Below, one piece after another: positions 7,186 to 14,512 of a stretch of DNA of 37,712 nt. Position 1 is the first letter of the stretch. Each line of letters opens with the position of its first letter. Under the pieces are notes generated by a model. That model saw nothing but the letters and a program-made list of their open reading frames with translations. It was not told the DNA's origin and made no database searches. Position numbers and translations under genes: made by a program. Origin of the DNA: SFLA01 sp045595165 (lineage in GTDB: Bacteria; Bacillota; Clostridia; Oscillospirales; CAG-382); contig JAZNZY010000009.1 in assembly GCA_045595165.1 (NCBI GenBank), positions 1-37,712 of the forward strand, given 5' to 3'.

Positions 7186-9540
7186 ATGAAGAAAAAATTT
7201 TTGGCATTTTCCTTGGGAATCTTAATGCTGTTTACGGTATTTGCTTCCTCCTGCGAATCGGAAACACCTCCGCAGGAAAGCGCGCCCGAGGAATCCGCGG
7301 GTGGTGTTGTAACCACACCCACCTATACTTATAACGATTATCTTGAGGAATCTCCCGCTACATGGAGCCCCTTTAACTGGAAGACGGACGAAGACGAGTA
7401 TATTCTCAATCTTACCCAGATGGGACTCTATGATTTTATCCTTAACGAAACCGGCGACGGATACGAAATGATCTGTGAAATGGCGGCTTCCGACCCTATT
7501 GACGTTACCGAGCAGTACGCCAAAGGCGGTAAATGGGCAATTCCCGCAGATGCGGTGACCGGATATGCCTACAAGATCGCTCTTAATCCCGCCGCCTGCT
7601 GGGAGGACGGCACCCCCATTAACGCAGATACATATCTGTACTCAATGCAGCAGCTTTTGGACAGCGGCAGTAAAAACTACCGCGCATCCGATTACACTAC
7701 GGGAACCCTCGCTCTTGTAAACGGCAACGAATATTATAATAACGATAAAGCGGGCACCCCCATCTACAGTGATAATATGGTTGACGGCGAGTACGTTCAC
7801 CCCTTTGATACTTGGGAAAAGGGAGAGGACGGCGTATACACCGCAGGGGGAAAGAGCATAGTATTTACTCTGGACAGCCCCCTTGCAGGCTTGAACGGAT
7901 ATTCTATTCAGGGCTGGTACGAGGAATCGGGCAAAAAGGATTTTGCTTCCTGTATCGAATCCCTGCGCGCTTTGGCGGATGAGAACGGTTACGTTCCCGT
8001 TACGGACGAAAGCATTGCTCTGTTGTTTTCCTTTACGGGCAGCGCCAACTGGGGCTATGAAGCCAGAATTCATCTTGCCGCCTACGTTTATTACGGGGAC
8101 GGAGTGTATACATCTGTAGATTGGTCCAAGGTGGGATTTTTAAAGACGGATGACTACGAGATCACCCTCATACTCAAAACCCCCGTAGATCCTCTTTTGG
8201 TAAAATATAATCTTACAAACAATTTTATAGTTAAAAAGGACCTTTACGAAAAGGATAAAGCTTCTTATGCCACTTCGGGGGAATCCTATTCCTCTTACGG
8301 ACCGTACAAGCTGGTAACCTATGCAGAGGGCAAGGTTATGGTGTTTGAGCGTAACGAAAGCTGGTACGGATATTCCGACGGAAAGCACGCAGATCAATTT
8401 GCCGCTACCACCGTAAACTGCACCGTTATAACCGATTCTTCTCAGGCGCTTGCGGATTTCACTGCGGGCAAGCTGGACAGAGTGTCCCTTTCTCCCGCGG
8501 ATATGGAGAAATACGGAGAATCCCGTTATATTCTGTTTACTCCTCAGGATTACACCTCCAAGCTGTCCTTTAACGGCAGTATAGAGGCGCTCAAAAAAAG
8601 AGAGAGCGAGGGAATAAACAAATCCATTCTGGCATATAAGGATTTCCGCAAGGCGATATCCCTTGCTATCAACCGCGAGGAATTTTGTGCCGAATGTACC
8701 GCTACCCACGAAGCGGGGTACGGACTGCTTAACTATATGTACGTCTGCGATCCCGAAACCGGCGCTTTGTACCGCGAAAGCAGCGCGGCGAAGGACGGGC
8801 TGTGCCATCTTTACGGCGTGAACAACGTGGCGGAGATCACGGGCTATAACCCCGACGAGGCAAAAACCCTTATAGAATCCGCATACGCACGCTGTCTTGC
8901 GGACGAAAACATTTCCGAAACGGATAATATCGTGTTGGAATTGTCTGTTTCCAGAGATGATGCGGCAAACAGAAAGGTAGTTGAATATATAAACGGTGCG
9001 GTGCAAACCGTTGCCGAGGGCACGTCCCTTGAGGGCAGAATAAGCATAGTCCTCAAGGCGGACAGCGGTTTTTACGAAAACTGCCGGCGCGGCCTTACGG
9101 ATATTATAATTTCTACCTGGGGCGGCAACGCTATGGATCCCTTCTCCCTTATGGAATGTTATTGCGTTAACGAAAAGCATTATGAATACGGCTTTGACGG
9201 GGAAATGGAATTCCTTACCATCGTTATAAATGATGAAGAGATAACCAAAACCTTTACCGAATGGTATGTTTCTCTTTCTGCGGGCGAATACGCTTCGGCA
9301 GATCTGCAGACCAGACTCACCATTCTTGCAGGCATAGAAAACGGAATATTGAGCCGGTATTACACCACTCCCTTGTATTACCGTGTTTCCGCTTCCCTCA
9401 GAGGACGAAAGGTGGAAAACGCTACCGAAAACTATGTTCAGAATATCGGCTTCGGCGGTATGAGATATATGAAGTTTGCGTATAGTGATGAGGAGTGGGC
9501 ATCATATGTATCCGAAAGCAACAATAGCTTCAATTACTGA
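7186..9540 (+). CDS. ABC peptide-type solute-binding lipoprotein, family 5 (784 aa)
   Basis: A signal peptide and lipobox ASSC (Cys23) anchor it outside the membrane. The body follows the OppA/DppA family 5 layout: DYLEESPATWSPFNW near the start, YAYKIALNPAACWEDGTPINADTYLYSM (a WxDGxPxxAxD-like signature, about 128-155), GPYKLV and FRKAISLAINREEF (about 485-500). It probably binds oligopeptides or a similar ligand. At 784 aa it is clearly longer than usual, with insertions in both lobes. No permease or ATPase for this family is nearby, so it is an orphan binding protein that may use a transporter elsewhere or act as a receptor. AGAAGGA precedes ATG at 7186. Confidence 0.88.
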   Translation: MKKKFLAFSLGILMLFTVFASSCESETPPQESAPEESAGGVVTTPTYTYNDYLEESPATWSPFNWKTDEDEYILNLTQMGLYDFILNETGDGYEMICEMAASDPIDVTEQYAKGGKWAIPADAVTGYAYKIALNPAACWEDGTPINADTYLYSMQQLLDSGSKNYRASDYTTGTLALVNGNEYYNNDKAGTPIYSDNMVDGEYVHPFDTWEKGEDGVYTAGGKSIVFTLDSPLAGLNGYSIQGWYEESGKKDFASCIESLRALADENGYVPVTDESIALLFSFTGSANWGYEARIHLAAYVYYGDGVYTSVDWSKVGFLKTDDYEITLILKTPVDPLLVKYNLTNNFIVKKDLYEKDKASYATSGESYSSYGPYKLVTYAEGKVMVFERNESWYGYSDGKHADQFAATTVNCTVITDSSQALADFTAGKLDRVSLSPADMEKYGESRYILFTPQDYTSKLSFNGSIEALKKRESEGINKSILAYKDFRKAISLAINREEFCAECTATHEAGYGLLNYMYVCDPETGALYRESSAAKDGLCHLYGVNNVAEITGYNPDEAKTLIESAYARCLADENISETDNIVLELSVSRDDAANRKVVEYINGAVQTVAEGTSLEGRISIVLKADSGFYENCRRGLTDIIISTWGGNAMDPFSLMECYCVNEKHYEYGFDGEMEFLTIVINDEEITKTFTEWYVSLSAGEYASADLQTRLTILAGIENGILSRYYTTPLYYRVSASLRGRKVENATENYVQNIGFGGMRYMKFAYSDEEWASYVSESNNSFNY

Positions 9541-9555
9541 AACTGTCTAAAAATC

Positions 9556-9590
9556 ACCCCAAAAACGCTATTCGCGTTTTCAGGGACCCC
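9556..9590 (-). repeat. 35-bp palindromic repeat (copy 4)
   Basis: Starts ACCCCAAAAACGC and ends GCGTTTTCAGGGACCCC. Both arms differ from copies 1 and 3 but still pair. Confidence 0.7.
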
Positions 9591-9700
9591 GATTAACTGC
9601 GCAGATCGAAACGCAAAGGGTGTTGAAAAGTTTCGCTGCAGTTAGTTTCCAATTGTAGGGCAGGGGCTTGCTCCTGCCGCTTTAATCACCAAATAATGTA

Positions 9701-9740
9701 AAAATTCCGTAGAACGAATGAATCTACGGAATTTTCTTTT
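9701..9740. terminator. T-tailed hairpin in the repeat block
   Basis: A perfect 13-bp stem (9701-9713 with 9723-9735), 9-nt loop and tail CTTTTTATTTT. It may end transcription from the solute-binding protein gene 160 bp upstream; it is homologous to 421-452. Confidence 0.65.
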
Positions 9741-9928
9741 TATTTTGCGTTTCTAAACGTTTTCGCTTCGCTGGCTGTAGGTTACTACAGCTTCCGCTCG
9801 CGAAAAGCGTTTTCTGCTTTGTTTATACAGTTCCTTGGCAAATTCAGACTTTTGGTTCTATAGACGATAGATTTCAAGAATGATTATTGCGGTTTTTTGC
9901 TCCGCAAAAAACTTCTATAGTTTCTCGT

Positions 9929-10846
9929 TTATAGTTCCTCGTTAAACCTATATTCCACGTACTTACTGAACTTTTCTCCCTTTTTCAGCAGGGGAGAGAG
10001 GAATTCGGGGCGGTTGGGGCTATCGGGGCAATATTCAGGCTCGGCGGCAAAGCCCGAGTTTTTTGAAAATCCGTCCTTTAAAAATTCGCCGGTATAAAGC
10101 TGTACGGCGGGGAAGTCCGTATCAAAGCTCATTTTTATTCCCCCCGCTTCTGCGGAAAATGCGTTTTCGCCTCCCCGCAATATAAAGCAGTGGTCGTAAT
10201 TTTCTTCCAAGGCTCTGCCGTTTATAAAATCAAAGATTCCGTCTGCTTTTTTAACCTCCGTGGGGATAAGCTCATCATCCACCGCCACGTATTCCTCGGC
10301 GTTTATGGTTAACACCGTGCCGTGTACCGTGGGTGCGCCCGCAAGGTTGAAATACGTATGAGTCGTGGGTGCGTATATGGTATCCGCATCGCTTTCTCCG
10401 TAAAAATCTATACGCAGGCGGTTGTCCTCCACCGTGTATTTTGCACCCATGGTCAGATTACCGGGGTAGCCGCACTCACCGTCTGAAAGCGCACACTCCA
10501 AAAGGACGCTGTTTTCCGTTACTTCTTTAACCGTCCACATCTTTTTATCGCTGCCGTTAAATCCGCCGTGCAGGTGGTTTGCGCCGTTGTTTTTATCAAG
10601 AGTGTATTCTTTTCCGTTAATATTTATCTTTCCTTCTTTAATTCTGTTTGCATATCTGCCTACCAGCGCGCCGGGATAGCAGGTGGTATCCTTGTATTCC
10701 TGCAGGGAATTGTAGTTTAAGGTAAGCTCTTTTCCTTTAAAATCAATGCTCCTCACCGTGGCGCCAAAGGTCATTACGGTTACGGAAAGAGAATCCGAGC
10801 ACAAAACGTATTCGTCAATTCCGCAAAAGGACTGTTTCGTTACCAT
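9929..10846 (-). CDS. galM: Aldose 1-epimerase (galactose mutarotase, 305 aa)
   Basis: Interconverts alpha and beta anomers of hexoses such as galactose and glucose in the cytoplasm. Family landmarks are GRYANRI (63-69), NHLHGG with His93, TTHTYFNLAG with His163 (the catalytic acid position), and AAEPEYCPDSPN with Glu269 (the catalytic base position). Full length for the family, no signal peptide. GGAGG precedes ATG at 10846 on the minus strand. It is monocistronic, with no Leloir pathway genes nearby, and has its own promoter divergent from nrdG. Confidence 0.93.
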   Translation of the reverse strand: MVTKQSFCGIDEYVLCSDSLSVTVMTFGATVRSIDFKGKELTLNYNSLQEYKDTTCYPGALVGRYANRIKEGKININGKEYTLDKNNGANHLHGGFNGSDKKMWTVKEVTENSVLLECALSDGECGYPGNLTMGAKYTVEDNRLRIDFYGESDADTIYAPTTHTYFNLAGAPTVHGTVLTINAEEYVAVDDELIPTEVKKADGIFDFINGRALEENYDHCFILRGGENAFSAEAGGIKMSFDTDFPAVQLYTGEFLKDGFSKNSGFAAEPEYCPDSPNRPEFLSPLLKKGEKFSKYVEYRFNEEL

Positions 10847-10868
10847 TTTTCATCGCCTCCATAGGGGT

Positions 10869-10897
10869 ATTTTATACCCGAGGTGCAAATCTGTCAA
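10869..10897 (-). promoter_or_regulatory. Promoter of galM
   Basis: On the minus strand, TTGACA (10892-10897) and TAAAAT (10869-10874) are 17 bp apart; the start codon is 23 bp downstream. Confidence 0.75.
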
Positions 10898-10904
10898 TAA
10901 AAAG

Positions 10905-10933
10905 TTGCTTTTATAGGGGTTATGGTGTATAAT
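10905..10933 (+). promoter_or_regulatory. Promoter of nrdG-two-component operon
   Basis: TTGCTT (10905-10910) and perfect TATAAT (10928-10933) with a 17-bp spacer; AAGGAGG and the ATG at 10955 follow. No NrdR-like palindrome is seen here, unlike at nrdD. Confidence 0.75.
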
Positions 10934-10954
10934 GTATCTTAAGGAGGGATACTT

Positions 10955-11641
10955 ATGGATATTAACGGCATACAAAAGCTCACATTGCTGGATTACCCCG
11001 GTCATTGCGCCTGCACGGTGTTTTTGGCGGGATGCAATTTGCGGTGTCCCTTTTGCCACAATTCCTCTCTCGTGCTTGAAAAGCCGGAAACTGTAATGAC
11101 CGAGGAAAAATTCTTTTCCTTCCTTTCCACCCGTAAAGGACTTTTGGACGGAGTCTGCGTAACGGGAGGCGAACCTCTCTTGAGAGGGGACATTATGCCC
11201 TTTCTTTCCCGCATAAAGGAAGCGGGCTTTAAGGTCAAATTGGATACCAACGGCTTCTTCCCCGCAAAATTAAAAGAAATTCTGGCTCACGGTCTTGCGG
11301 ATTACGTGGCTATGGATATTAAAAACAGTCTGCCTCTGTACTCTCTCACCTGCGGCGTCAAAGCGGATACTGAAAAGGTGCGTGAAAGCATAGAAATCCT
11401 GCGCGCTTCGGGCATCGACCACGAGTTCCGCACCACCTGCGTAAAGGGCTATCATACAGAGGAAAGCATAAAAGAGCTTGCGTCCCTTATTAGTGGGGAG
11501 GAAAAATATTTTCTGCAAAACTTTGTGGATTCGGGCGCACTTATCGACCCCGCCTGCGTCGGACTTTCGGGGGAGGAAATGAACCTTCTTTTGCAAGCCG
11601 CAAGAAAATTCGTGCCCGGCGCACAGCTGAGAGGTGTATAG
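10955..11641 (+). CDS. nrdG: Anaerobic ribonucleotide reductase activating protein, radical SAM (228 aa)
   Basis: Radical SAM enzyme that uses a 4Fe-4S cluster and S-adenosylmethionine to make the glycyl radical on class III NrdD. The cluster motif CNLRCPFC gives Cys27, Cys31 and Cys34; VTGGEPLL (about 69-76) is the SAM-contacting GGE motif. The N-terminal IQKLTLLDYPGHCACTVFLAGC pattern is that of the longer NrdG2-type activases rather than the 150-160 aa E. coli form. An unrelated radical SAM activase cannot be ruled out, but nrdD lies 2.9 kb downstream. The response regulator ATG follows the TAG by one base, so these genes form an operon. Confidence 0.88.
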   Translation: MDINGIQKLTLLDYPGHCACTVFLAGCNLRCPFCHNSSLVLEKPETVMTEEKFFSFLSTRKGLLDGVCVTGGEPLLRGDIMPFLSRIKEAGFKVKLDTNGFFPAKLKEILAHGLADYVAMDIKNSLPLYSLTCGVKADTEKVRESIEILRASGIDHEFRTTCVKGYHTEESIKELASLISGEEKYFLQNFVDSGALIDPACVGLSGEEMNLLLQAARKFVPGAQLRGV

Positions 11642-11642
11642 A

Positions 11643-12335
11643 ATGAAAGAGGAAAAAGCGCACATTCTTGTTGCCGACGATGAAAAGGGAATATGCGATG
11701 TTTTGAGCATACTTCTTTCGGGAGAAGGATACCGCGTTACCTGCGTAGGCGACGGAGTTTCGGCTTTGGAATATCCCGAACAAGCAGACCTTTACATTCT
11801 TGATGTAAATATGCCGCGAATGAACGGCTTTATGGCAGGGGCGGAAATAAGAAAACGGTGCGATGCGCCCATAATTTTTCTTACCGCATATTCTGCGGAA
11901 TCCGACAAGGTGATGGGTTTTTCCGCAGGGGCGGACGATTATATAGTAAAACCTTTTTCCAACGCGGAGTTGCTTTTGCGTGTAAAAGCGGTACTGCGCC
12001 GTAACGCTCCCAAAATAGTAAGGCAGGAGGAAAATTCGGCAAACAGACTTATCTTTTCGGATTCTGTTTTGGATCTCGACCGCCAGTCGGTCATACGGGG
12101 AGAGGAGGATATACCTCTCACTTATACAGAATTCAAAATATTGGAATTGCTTATTAAAAACCGCAAGCGCATCTTCTCTTTGGAGCACATATACCAAAGT
12201 ATATGGAGCGAAAATGCGGTGGGTGACAGTGCGATAATGGTCCATATAAAAAATCTGCGCAAAAAGCTGGGGGATAATTCAAGAAATCCACGTTACATAA
12301 AGACTGCGTGGGGAAAGGGATACTATGTGGATTAA
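11643..12335 (+). CDS. OmpR/PhoB family response regulator (230 aa)
   Basis: Receiver domain (about 6-118) with the acidic pair Asp12/Asp13, phosphoacceptor Asp54 in YILDVNMP, a Thr in FLTAYS and Lys in DDYIVKPFS. A winged-helix DNA-binding domain follows (about 130-228), with VMVHIKNLRKKLGD as the recognition region and AWGKGYYVD at the C terminus. ATG at 11643 was preferred over an in-frame GTG at 11634 because GAGAGG lies just upstream and the family starts near the first beta strand. The gene follows nrdG by one base and its last 11 bp overlap the kinase gene. Its likely targets include the promoter at about 13356-13411. Confidence 0.93.
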   Translation: MKEEKAHILVADDEKGICDVLSILLSGEGYRVTCVGDGVSALEYPEQADLYILDVNMPRMNGFMAGAEIRKRCDAPIIFLTAYSAESDKVMGFSAGADDYIVKPFSNAELLLRVKAVLRRNAPKIVRQEENSANRLIFSDSVLDLDRQSVIRGEEDIPLTYTEFKILELLIKNRKRIFSLEHIYQSIWSENAVGDSAIMVHIKNLRKKLGDNSRNPRYIKTAWGKGYYVD

Positions 12336-13350
12336 AAGAAGATTCCGCCGTAAATTATCCTTCGAAATTCTTTTGGGCTTTGCTCTTTGTTTTGTTTTGT
12401 CGGCGCTTTTGTTTATGTTTGTAACTTATTTCGCCGGCGGACTGGTGGAAGAGTATTGCTTTTATAACGATATTTATCTTACTGAAGACCAATTTTACCG
12501 CATAGACACCTTTATTCTCGGTTGGGGATTTGCAGTTTCGGCAGGCTTTTTCTCTGTGCTGTTTTTGGTGCTGTTCGGAACAAAGTTTGCATATATACGC
12601 ACCATAACCAAGGGTGTGGATTCTTTGAGCAAAAGCGAAAACAGCCTTGTTCCCTTAAAAGGAAACAACGAGCTTACACAGCTTGCGGAGGCGGTCAACC
12701 TGCTTTCCCAAACACAGCGGGATATCAGGGAGAAGGAACAGCGCTTAAGCAAGGAAAAGGAAGAATTCATCCGCGCTCTTTCCCACGATATCCGCACACC
12801 GCTCACCTTTATTATTTCATATACAGATCTTGTTTCCGCAAAAGGGACCCTTACGGACGAGGAGCAAAAGGAATATATAAATATGGTGTCCAAAAAAGCA
12901 GGGCAGATAAAAGAGCTTACGGATATACTTCTTGACGGCGGCGAAAGACAGCCCGAACTTTTTACGGACGGAAAGCTTTTGTTTGCACAGCTTGCGGAGG
13001 AGTTTGAAGAGCTGCTGGAAGGTTATACCGTATCCACGGATATTTCCGGCTTGCAGCCCTTTTCCGGCAGGTTTGTTGTCCGCGAGCTGCAGCGGATATT
13101 CGATAACCTTGCTTCGAACATAAAAAAATATGCCCGCGAAGATCTTCCCGTATATCTTTTAATACAGACAGAAGACGGCGGAATTACCATACGGCAAAGA
13201 AACAGCATAAAAGAACCGTCCGATCAGCAAGAGAGCTACCGCGTGGGAATAAACAGTATACGGCGTATTGCGCAAAACTACGGCGGAAGCGCAGAAACGC
13301 AACAGAACGAAAAAAGCTTCGAAATTATTATAAAACTTTCTCATTTTTAA
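12325..13350 (+). CDS. Sensor histidine kinase (341 aa)
   Basis: Partner of the preceding regulator. Two membrane helices (about 15-37 and 64-85) flank a short extracytoplasmic loop of about 27 residues, too small for a typical ligand-binding domain. A HAMP-like linker (about 86-138) leads to the phosphorylation motif SHDIRTPL with His154 and an N box (FDNLASNIKKYA). The ATP lid is reduced: instead of a DxGxG motif there is RQRNSIKEPS, then RVGINSIRRIAQNYGG in place of the usual GLGL box. The small loop recalls intramembrane-sensing kinases that respond to envelope stress, which is inference. ATG at 12325 overlaps the regulator frame. Confidence 0.9.
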   Translation: MWIKRRFRRKLSFEILLGFALCFVLSALLFMFVTYFAGGLVEEYCFYNDIYLTEDQFYRIDTFILGWGFAVSAGFFSVLFLVLFGTKFAYIRTITKGVDSLSKSENSLVPLKGNNELTQLAEAVNLLSQTQRDIREKEQRLSKEKEEFIRALSHDIRTPLTFIISYTDLVSAKGTLTDEEQKEYINMVSKKAGQIKELTDILLDGGERQPELFTDGKLLFAQLAEEFEELLEGYTVSTDISGLQPFSGRFVVRELQRIFDNLASNIKKYAREDLPVYLLIQTEDGGITIRQRNSIKEPSDQQESYRVGINSIRRIAQNYGGSAETQQNEKSFEIIIKLSHF

Positions 13351-13355
13351 GGAAA

Positions 13356-13411
13356 TCTTTAGAATTCTTTAGAAAAAGCTTTCGTTTTTCTTTAGAAACT
13401 TGGGGTATTCT
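13356..13411 (+). promoter_or_regulatory. Candidate response-regulator binding site and promoter
   Basis: TCTTTAGAA occurs at 13356-13364 and 13366-13374, exactly one helical turn (10 bp) apart, and again at 13389-13397. A -10-like TATTCT is at 13406-13411, and no good -35 box is present. Tandem direct repeats about 10-11 bp apart just upstream of a -10 are typical of activation by OmpR/PhoB regulators. The site directly follows the kinase gene and precedes the small membrane protein gene. Confidence 0.65.
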
Positions 13412-13463
13412 GTACTCACCAAAGGGGAACACCCCAAATTAAAAACGAAAGTGAGAAAAAATT

Positions 13464-13820
13464 ATGTTTGGATTTTCTGAATTTACTTCAATCGACCTGT
13501 TGGTAGTGGTATTTATGATTCTTGCGGCGGCGTCGCTGCTGTCCGTGGGACTTATGTTTATCATAAGAAACCGCATTGCACAAAGGATATTCTTTTATTC
13601 AACGACCGCCGTTACCCTCTATCTTTCCTACGTGGGATTGTATATCGGAACAGCAGGACTTTTCACACCGCAGATCGTGGCAGGCGCAGTTTTTCTCAAT
13701 CTGGCTTTAAGCGCGGTGGCTTTGCAGATCTTTAGCAGAGGAAGCAAACGTCTTTTCCTTATCGCAAGGATCGTATCCGCAGCAGCGCTTGCGGGAGCCT
13801 TCTTTAACGCAGTTTGCTAA
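13464..13820 (+). CDS. Small hydrophobic membrane protein (118 aa)
   Basis: No recognised family. About four transmembrane segments can be read: residues about 10-33, 41-62, 64-90 and 96-116. They are joined by short loops with positive charges (RNRIAQR, RGSKR). ATG at 13464 has only a weak ribosome binding site (GAAAGTGAG). It sits behind the direct repeats that probably bind the upstream response regulator, so it may be the output or an accessory of that two-component system. A terminator follows 8 bp after the stop. Confidence 0.75.
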   Translation: MFGFSEFTSIDLLVVVFMILAAASLLSVGLMFIIRNRIAQRIFFYSTTAVTLYLSYVGLYIGTAGLFTPQIVAGAVFLNLALSAVALQIFSRGSKRLFLIARIVSAAALAGAFFNAVC

Positions 13821-13827
13821 ACAACAT

Positions 13828-13857
13828 AAAACCCGTGATACATTCACGGGTTTTTAA
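13828..13857 (+). terminator. Terminator after the small membrane protein
   Basis: An 11-bp stem, 13828-13838 with 13844-13854 (AAAACCCGTGA / TCACGGGTTTT), with a 5-nt loop and T tail. Confidence 0.9.
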
Positions 13858-13878
13858 CATTTTGTGCCATTTTGCGTG

Positions 13879-13907
13879 TTGACAAGGTGTCTTTTGTGTG
13901 TTAGAAT
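13879..13907 (+). promoter_or_regulatory. Promoter of the 111-aa protein gene
   Basis: TTGACA (13879-13884) and TAGAAT (13902-13907) with a 17-bp spacer. The predicted leader is about 90 nt, longer than its neighbours, and contains an A/T-rich stretch but no recognised riboswitch. Confidence 0.75.
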
Positions 13908-14002
13908 GTAAACAGAGGAATCGTTCCTTCCGCACGCAAAGAAATATTTTTTAAAAAATATCATAAAATTTTTAGAGGTTTTGCTTTTAAAGGAGTATAT
14001 CA

Positions 14003-14338
14003 ATGAACAAAACGAAAAAAACTGTAATCATTATTACTTCGGTCGCGGTCCTTTTGGCTGTATTCATCTTATCCTGTGCCGTTATCGGTATGCAAAAATC
14101 AAACGGTTACGATACGGATTGGATGGTAGGAAAACCTATGTGGCTTATAAAGCTGCGCTACGGCGGGTTTGATTATACTCACGAAAATGCTCCCTATGCA
14201 AATATCCACGCTTACTACGTAGGAGTAAAAGATAGAGAGTACGAACCGGGTCGCTATGAACAATGGGTGTGGGTCATATTCGATGGAACCGACACCTGTA
14301 CACACGCGATAGTAAAAAATGAGTCTGTTTTTTGGTGA
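14003..14338 (+). CDS. Small secreted or membrane-anchored protein (111 aa)
   Basis: Function not recognised. A lysine-rich start and one hydrophobic stretch (about 7-28) ending in ILSC (Cys25) suggest a signal anchor or a lipoprotein signal. The remaining 85 residues are rich in Tyr and Trp (for example YEQWVWVIFDGTD), typical of a small extracellular beta domain. AAAGGAG precedes ATG at 14003. It has its own promoter and terminator, so it is monocistronic and not part of the nrd operon. Confidence 0.72.
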   Translation: MNKTKKTVIIITSVAVLLAVFILSCAVIGMQKSNGYDTDWMVGKPMWLIKLRYGGFDYTHENAPYANIHAYYVGVKDREYEPGRYEQWVWVIFDGTDTCTHAIVKNESVFW

Positions 14339-14362
14339 CGGCATCAACTATATATAAGGAAA

Positions 14363-14395
14363 TCTCCCCGAACAAACATCGGGGAGAAATTTTTG
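14363..14395 (+). terminator. Terminator after the 111-aa protein gene
   Basis: A 9-bp stem, 14363-14371 with 14379-14387 (TCTCCCCGA / TCGGGGAGA), followed by AAATTTTTG. Confidence 0.82.
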
Positions 14396-14413
14396 CCCAA
14401 AATTTTTGCAAAA

Positions 14414-14429
14414 ACACAATATATAGTGT
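14414..14429. promoter_or_regulatory. NrdR box 1
   Basis: ACACAATATATAGTGT matches the known NrdR consensus (acaCwAtATaTwGtgt) at every position. It lies just upstream of the nrdD -35. NrdR is the zinc-finger/ATP-cone repressor of ribonucleotide reductase operons. Confidence 0.85.
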
Positions 14430-14438
14430 ATTTGCCTA

Positions 14439-14467
14439 TTGACAAACACGAAATGGTGTGCTATACT
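14439..14467 (+). promoter_or_regulatory. Promoter of the nrdD-trxB operon
   Basis: TTGACA (14439-14444) and TATACT (14462-14467) with a 17-bp spacer. Both boxes are next to or overlapped by the NrdR-type palindromes. Confidence 0.85.
14446..14461. promoter_or_regulatory. NrdR box 2
   Basis: ACACGAAATGGTGTGC keeps CAC-N8-GTG, as in box 1, but with a diverged centre. Its offset from box 1 is 32 bp, about three helical turns, the usual arrangement of paired NrdR boxes. It fills the spacer between -35 and -10, a repressing position. Confidence 0.7.
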
Positions 14468-14512
14468 CAATCTCGCTGACAAATAAAAAAGAAACGTAAA
14501 AGGAGCAGGAAA

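Larger units (their letters stand above)
9541..9928. repeat. Intergenic repeat block
   Basis: Gene-free tract holding a 35-bp palindrome (9556-9590), an imperfect inverted repeat (AACTGC...GTTTCGCTGCAGTT, about 9595-9643), the end of the 59-bp element (9653-9682), a perfect 13-bp stem with a T-rich tail (9701-9713 with 9723-9735), and a 9-bp hairpin (9892-9900 with 9904-9912) next to the galM stop. The part from 9653 on is a diverged copy of 371-580, without the inserted 35-bp palindrome. Confidence 0.75.

Noticed and set aside
14339..14412. Cobalamin or other riboswitch before nrdD
   Set aside because: The space is filled by the upstream gene's terminator and the NrdR boxes. The leader from the promoter to nrdD is only about 40 nt.
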